This document shows positions 60,112-64,000 of a stretch of DNA of 64,000 nucleotides, piece after piece. The stretch is from Alistipes sp. (GTDB taxonomy: Bacteria > Bacteroidota > Bacteroidia > Bacteroidales > Rikenellaceae): assembly GCA_017437045.1 (NCBI GenBank), contig JAFSBY010000006.1, forward strand, positions 62,001 to 126,000. Reading direction: 5' to 3'. A program made the position numbers and the translations under genes. The stretch's first letter is position 1. Each line of letters opens with the position of its first letter. The notes under the pieces were generated by a model that saw only the letters and a program-made list of their open reading frames with translations, did not search any database and was not told the origin of the DNA.

Positions 60112-61338
60112 CTATTTCTTCTCCAAACCCAGCTGGTGATGCATGCGCTCCTGCTTGGTCGAGAGGTAGCGTTCGTTGTACTCGTTGGGCTGAATCACCA
60201 GCGGAACGATCTCCTCGATGGTCAGGCCATAGCCCTCCAACCCCGCCTTCTTCGAGGGGTTGTTGGTCATCAAACGCATCTTGCGGATGCCCAACTCGCG
60301 GATGATGCTGGCACCCACACCGTAGTCGCGCTCATCGGCTTGGAAGCCTAAACGCAGGTTGGCATCGACCGTATCGAGCCCCTGATCCTGCAGCTTGTAG
60401 GCGTGGATCTTGTTGCAGAGGCCAATGCCGCGTCCCTCCTGATTCAGATAGACAATAGCACCCTTACCCTCGCGTGCTACGCGCTGCATGGCACGGTGGA
60501 GCTGATCGCCGCAGTCGCAACGTTTCGATCCGAAGATGTCGCCCGTGGCGCACGATGAGTGTACACGGATCAACACAGGCTCCTCCTCACTCCACTCGCC
60601 AATGGTCAGCGCAACATGCTCTACGCCGTTGGACTTTTGACGGAATGGCGTGATCATGAAATCGCCCCACTCGGTCGGGAGCGGCACCGTGACACCACGC
60701 TCAATGATCGACTCCTCACGCAGACGATAGGCAATGAGTTGTGCAATCGAGATGATCTTCAGGTCGTATTTCTTGGCAATCTCTACCAACTGGGGCAGAC
60801 GTGCCATCGTGCCGTCTTCGTTCATCACCTCGATCAGCACACCTGCTGGTTGCAGACCCGCCAGACGAGCCAAGTCGATGGCAGCCTCCGTATGTCCCGG
60901 ACGACGCAGCACGCCCTTATCACGAGCGCGGAGCGGATTGATATGTCCCGGACGGCCCAAATCGGTCGGCAAGGTGGCCGGATTGGCCAATGCACGCAAC
61001 GTAGCAGCACGGTCGGCGGCTGAAACGCCGGTTGTGCAACCATGTCCCAGCAGGTCGCACGAAACCGTAAAGGGAGTGCCGAGCAGCGACGTGTTGTTCT
61101 GCTCCATCATCTGCAGCCCCAGCTCGTCGCAACGCTGCTCCGAGAGCGGAGCACACAGCACGCCACGCCCCTCGTGGAGCATGAAATTGACAACCTCCGG
61201 GGTGATCAATTCGGCCGCTACGATGAAGTCACCTTCGTTCTCGCGGTCCTCGTCATCGACCACGATGATTACTTTGCCCTGTCGAAAGTCTTCGATGGCC
61301 TCCTCTACGCTATTCAATATGCTTTTGCTTTTTTCCAT
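60112..61338 (-). CDS. ribBA: Bifunctional DHBP synthase / GTP cyclohydrolase II
   Basis: Two entry reactions of riboflavin synthesis in one 408-residue protein. The N-terminal RibB half (to about 205) has [25 protein letters not shown] and [15 protein letters not shown]. The C-terminal RibA half has the zinc-binding [21 protein letters not shown] and [12 protein letters not shown] motifs, with catalytic residues present. Its first 29 nt overlap the end of lptG in another frame. No FMN riboswitch is visible upstream, as expected for a gene inside an operon. Confidence 0.95.
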   Translation of the reverse strand: MEKSKSILNSVEEAIEDFRQGKVIIVVDDEDRENEGDFIVAAELITPEVVNFMLHEGRGVLCAPLSEQRCDELGLQMMEQNNTSLLGTPFTVSCDLLGHGCTTGVSAADRAATLRALANPATLPTDLGRPGHINPLRARDKGVLRRPGHTEAAIDLARLAGLQPAGVLIEVMNEDGTMARLPQLVEIAKKYDLKIISIAQLIAYRLREESIIERGVTVPLPTEWGDFMITPFRQKSNGVEHVALTIGEWSEEEPVLIRVHSSCATGDIFGSKRCDCGDQLHRAMQRVAREGKGAIVYLNQEGRGIGLCNKIHAYKLQDQGLDTVDANLRLGFQADERDYGVGASIIRELGIRKMRLMTNNPSKKAGLEGYGLTIEEIVPLVIQPNEYNERYLSTKQERMHHQLGLEKK

Positions 61339-62827
61339 TTCGCTTGAATTTTACGATTTTTTTTACCCATGCGGTGAAGGGTTGCATCTTCTCCTGCAGG
61401 AGTTTTATCTTGCCGGCATACCAATCCGTGTCGAGCAGCGTCGAGTCGTTGGTCGCCTTATAGGTCAGGTAGATGGCTATGGGCGATAGGACAAATGTCG
61501 ATAGCCACATGCCGTAGATGGCATCCCAGTTACCCTCTTTTGCAGCCTTTTCGCCCGAGAGCGAGATGATGTAATAGATCACAAAGAAGAGCACCGATAC
61601 GACCACCGGCATGCCCAATCCGCCCTTGCGGATGATGGCTCCCAGCGGTGCACCGATCAGGAAGAAGATCATGATCGAGACGGGCAGCGACATCTTCTTG
61701 TGCCACTCGACCTTGCTCTTATAGAGCTGGTTGAGAGCCTCTTTGGCATTCGTCTCGTCGAACGAGAAGAGGTTTCGCGAGTTGCGAGCCGAGGCGGCCG
61801 CCTGATCCCAGATCTGCTCCTTGTCTCGGATCGAAAGGTGCGGAATCGAATCCATCAGCACCGGACTGTAGAACCCGCTATGGTCGGGCTTCAGGCTGTC
61901 GGGCAGATCGAGTACCGAGTGATCTTTGGCGAAGATACGCTCTTTGAGCAATGGCTCGTACGAACGGTTTGTAGCCGTGCTGACCAGCAACTCCAACGAG
62001 TCGATATCGTCCTGCAGCTGGTTGATGTTCTTCGTTTGGCTGTTCGAGAATTGGTTGGCATCCGAACGACCCATATCGAAGCCCTCCATGGGGATGATCT
62101 GATCCTGACGATCGAAAATGTGGTGGCGCAGCGAGCTCTTGGTGAACCATTGGCTGTTGCCGGTCGTCGTACGCGTCTGCTCATACGTCTCACCGTTGAA
62201 GAGCGTGACGAGCAGGAAACGCTTGTCGTCCGAGAGGCGGATATAGCCCGAATCGGCCACGATCGTGTTCATGTTGCCACGCGAGTCGCGGTTGTCGTAG
62301 ATCAGGACATCGGTCAGTAGGTGCGTCTCGGGGTTCTGCTTGCCGACGCGGATCGACATGTCGGGAATGCCGTTGAAAAACAGACCGTCCTGGAATTCGA
62401 TATTCTGATTCTGTTGTCGAATGTCGTATAGGATACTGAATACCTTTTTGTTGGCGTAGGGCACCAAATTGTTGCCTATAAAGAAACTACCGATCGAGAC
62501 AAACGCAATCAAGATAATGAGCGGCTTGGCAATTTGTACGAGCGACATACCGGCCGACTTCATGGCCAGCAACTCGTAGTTCTCGCCGAGATTACCCATG
62601 GTCATGATAGCTGCCAGCAGGACGGCCAACGGCAGACCCAACGGCAACATATTGGCCATGAAATAGGTCATCAGCTCGATGATGATACCGGCCGAGAGAC
62701 CTTTACCCACCAATTCGTCGATATATCGCCACACGATGTTCATCATCAAGACGAACATCACGATGAAGAAGGTGAGGATCATCGGGCCCAGGTAGGACTT
62801 CAGTACAAGTTTATGTAGGGTTTTCAT
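61310..62827 (-). CDS. LptG/LptF-type lipopolysaccharide export permease (YjgP/YjgQ family)
   Basis: 505-residue inner-membrane protein that extracts LPS from the membrane with LptB. Transmembrane segments cluster at the N-terminus (about 15-120, including [21 protein letters not shown] and [17 protein letters not shown]) and near the C-terminus (about 385-470). Between them lies a long periplasmic beta-jellyroll/insert region (about 130-380), larger than in E. coli (about 360 aa total). The '[17 protein letters not shown]' cytosolic loop is a family motif for LptB contact. It overlaps the ZnuB-like gene by 17 nt and ribBA by 29 nt. LptF versus LptG cannot be decided from sequence alone. Confidence 0.85.
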   Translation of the reverse strand: MKTLHKLVLKSYLGPMILTFFIVMFVLMMNIVWRYIDELVGKGLSAGIIIELMTYFMANMLPLGLPLAVLLAAIMTMGNLGENYELLAMKSAGMSLVQIAKPLIILIAFVSIGSFFIGNNLVPYANKKVFSILYDIRQQNQNIEFQDGLFFNGIPDMSIRVGKQNPETHLLTDVLIYDNRDSRGNMNTIVADSGYIRLSDDKRFLLVTLFNGETYEQTRTTTGNSQWFTKSSLRHHIFDRQDQIIPMEGFDMGRSDANQFSNSQTKNINQLQDDIDSLELLVSTATNRSYEPLLKERIFAKDHSVLDLPDSLKPDHSGFYSPVLMDSIPHLSIRDKEQIWDQAAASARNSRNLFSFDETNAKEALNQLYKSKVEWHKKMSLPVSIMIFFLIGAPLGAIIRKGGLGMPVVVSVLFFVIYYIISLSGEKAAKEGNWDAIYGMWLSTFVLSPIAIYLTYKATNDSTLLDTDWYAGKIKLLQEKMQPFTAWVKKIVKFKRNGKKQKHIE

Positions 62828-63656
62828 CGAGTCTGCTCGTTTTTTTTCGACACAAAGTTAATAGTTTTACCGCAATCAACGCAATGGTGAGCGTAAATAT
62901 TATTACAGCTCCGGGTGGAACGTCCCATTGGTAGCTGATAATCAGTCCGATCGTGTTGCAACAAATCGCGATGAGCGGTGCCACGACGATGATGTGTCGA
63001 TAGGATTTGGTGAGTGTATTGGCCACCACTACCGGCATCGTGATGAGCGAGAGTAACAGCACGATACCCATGATGCGGATCGAAAGGACGATGGTCAAAG
63101 CCATGACGATGGCCATCAAGTAGCTGATCAGGCGAGTCGGGATGTTCCGACTGCGGGCAAATTCGCGGTCGAAGGCGACATACATGATCGGTCGTAACCA
63201 AAAAATAGCTCCGATAACAACACCCAACGTCAAGAGAGCCAACGCGATCAGATCGCCTCGCGTGACGGTGATGATGCTGCCGAACAGATAGGCCGACAGA
63301 TCACCCGAGGTGTAGCCCGGTCGCAGGCTCATGAAGAGCACGCCGATGGCCATACCGATCGACCAGATGATGCCGATGGCCGAATCCTCGCGGATACGTC
63401 CGCGCGAGGAGGCCCACTCGATGCCGATGGCCGCCGCTACGGCCGAAAGCATGGCTCCCAGAATCGGATTTACACCCATATAAAAGGCGATGCCCAGCCC
63501 TCCAAACGAGGCATGAGTAACCCCTCCGGCCAAAAAGACCAGGCGTCGGCTGACGATATAGGTGCCGACCAAACCGCACACCACACCCGCCAAGAGCGCC
63601 GCGAGAAAGGCGTTACTGAGGTAGCCAAAATGGGTCAGGTCGTAAAAAAAATCCAT
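62811..63656 (-). CDS. Metal ABC transporter permease (ZnuB/MntB family)
   Basis: 281-residue inner-membrane permease of the ABC-3 (zinc/manganese) family from the ATG at 63656; the frame upstream to 63791 crosses the promoter and is rejected. About eight transmembrane helices. The ABC-3 landmarks VSRRLVFLAGGVTHASFGGLGIAFY and SIRIMGIVLLLSLITMPVVVAN are present. The cognate ATPase and binding protein are not in the window. It heads the operon with lptG, ribBA and fmt. Confidence 0.87.
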   Translation of the reverse strand: MDFFYDLTHFGYLSNAFLAALLAGVVCGLVGTYIVSRRLVFLAGGVTHASFGGLGIAFYMGVNPILGAMLSAVAAAIGIEWASSRGRIREDSAIGIIWSIGMAIGVLFMSLRPGYTSGDLSAYLFGSIITVTRGDLIALALLTLGVVIGAIFWLRPIMYVAFDREFARSRNIPTRLISYLMAIVMALTIVLSIRIMGIVLLLSLITMPVVVANTLTKSYRHIIVVAPLIAICCNTIGLIISYQWDVPPGAVIIFTLTIALIAVKLLTLCRKKTSRLDENPT

Positions 63657-63676
63657 CTCTTCTAAAATTGTGCGCG

Positions 63677-63684
63677 CAAATTTA
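63677..63684 (-). promoter_or_regulatory. Promoter -7 element of the ZnuB-like operon
   Basis: Minus-strand TAAATTTG about 20 nt before the ATG at 63656; -33 element not clear. Confidence 0.45.
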
Positions 63685-63764
63685 CGTTTTTTATCTGAAA
63701 AGGCCGCCTCTTTTGGGTAAGATTTCGTAATTTCGCCTCCGAAATAACCAATCATCGTAGCAAT

Positions 63765-64000
63765 ATGGCTGTACGCAGAGTTAATTTCCATACCTTGGGC
63801 TGCAAGCTCAATTTTTCCGAATCATCGACCTTGGCACGTCAATTTGTCGAGGGGGGCTTTGAGCGAGTAGCCCCGACGGCCGAGGCGGATATTTGTGTGA
63901 TCAACAGCTGTTCGGTGACGGAGCATGCCGACAAAAAATGCCGCAATCTGATCCGCAAATTGCATCGGCGAAATCCGCATGCGCTGATCGCCGTGACGGG
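63765..64000 (+). CDS. mtaB: MtaB-type tRNA methylthiotransferase (5' part, runs off the window)
   Basis: The first 78 codons of a radical-SAM methylthiotransferase that forms ms2t6A in tRNA. The start MAVRRVNFHTLGCKLNFSES shows the N-terminal UPF0004 motif with the first cluster Cys (LGCK.N). ADICVINSCSVTEHADKKC holds two more UPF0004-region Cys, the middle one matching the 'VINTC.VT..A..K' signature. The LGCKLN wording favours MtaB over MiaB (GCQMN) or RimO. Truncated only by the window edge, so nothing implies it is broken. Confidence 0.88.
   Translation, partial: MAVRRVNFHTLGCKLNFSESSTLARQFVEGGFERVAPTAEADICVINSCSVTEHADKKCRNLIRKLHRRNPHALIAVT

Overview
The window is chromosomal DNA from a Bacteroidota bacterium, most likely order Bacteroidales; an Alistipes/Rikenellaceae-type organism is my guess, since GC content is visibly above 50% while most gut Bacteroides are lower. 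The evidence is concordant. Promoters match the Bacteroidota consensus (TTG or TTTG, 19-20 nt, TAnnTTTG) and Shine-Dalgarno sequences are mostly absent. The gene set includes a small histone H1-like protein, a class 3 fructose-bisphosphatase, a FeoA-FeoB fusion, DUF3822, a large signal peptidase I, a CarboxypepD-type outer-membrane beta-barrel protein and a tmRNA tag ending YALAA. Almost all of the sequence is housekeeping. I saw no phage, insertion sequence, CRISPR array, toxin-antitoxin pair or defence island.

Layout. 1-3.6 kb: glmS, a 38-codon gene remnant, the histone-like gene, a small lipoprotein and a YiiX-like hydrolase, all on minus. 3.7-9.4 kb: a complete tripartite RND efflux operon (adaptor, pump, outer-membrane factor). 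9.4-12.1 kb: FeoAB plus a Cys-rich membrane peptide. 12.1-20.7 kb: an AspT/YidE-type transporter, a class I aminotransferase, a GH2 glycosidase, purT (minus) and a secreted pectate-lyase-like protein. 20.7-21.4 kb: palindromic repeats and the tmRNA gene. 21.5-25.4 kb: ftsE-like, gyrB, udk and a second small lipoprotein. 25.5-30.3 kb (minus): mutS, a uracil-DNA-glycosylase-superfamily gene and a UvrD/RecD-type helicase. 30.4-35.3 kb (plus): an anchored hypothetical, DUF3822, rsmD, tRNA-Asp and malQ. 35.4-39.6 kb: an MFS transporter and the outer-membrane barrel.

Three long, tightly packed minus-strand operons dominate the rest. One is dapB-lepB-yigZ-uvrA-M16 peptidase-O-methyltransferase (47.0 to 39.6 kb). 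One is yicC-gmk-nadD-ddl-DUF3109-M23/LysM peptidase (52.7 to 47.9 kb), which mixes nucleotide, NAD and cell-wall functions. One is ZnuB-like permease-LptG-ribBA-fmt (63.7 to 59.1 kb), where two junctions overlap by 17 and 29 nt. Between them on plus lie truA, fbp, and the serine cluster serC-serA-DUF1015 followed by a peroxiredoxin. The window ends inside a plus-strand mtaB-like gene.

No undescribed enzymatic system stands out. The more interesting signals are non-coding. A duplicated nested palindrome incorporates the 3' end of the tmRNA gene. A family of five related inverted repeats each sits between convergent genes. A consensus promoter is nested in a terminator upstream of the AspT-like gene. 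A 15-bp palindrome covers the predicted feoAB start site. The mutS leader can form alternative hairpins. One promoter-to-ATG distance suggests a leaderless mRNA.
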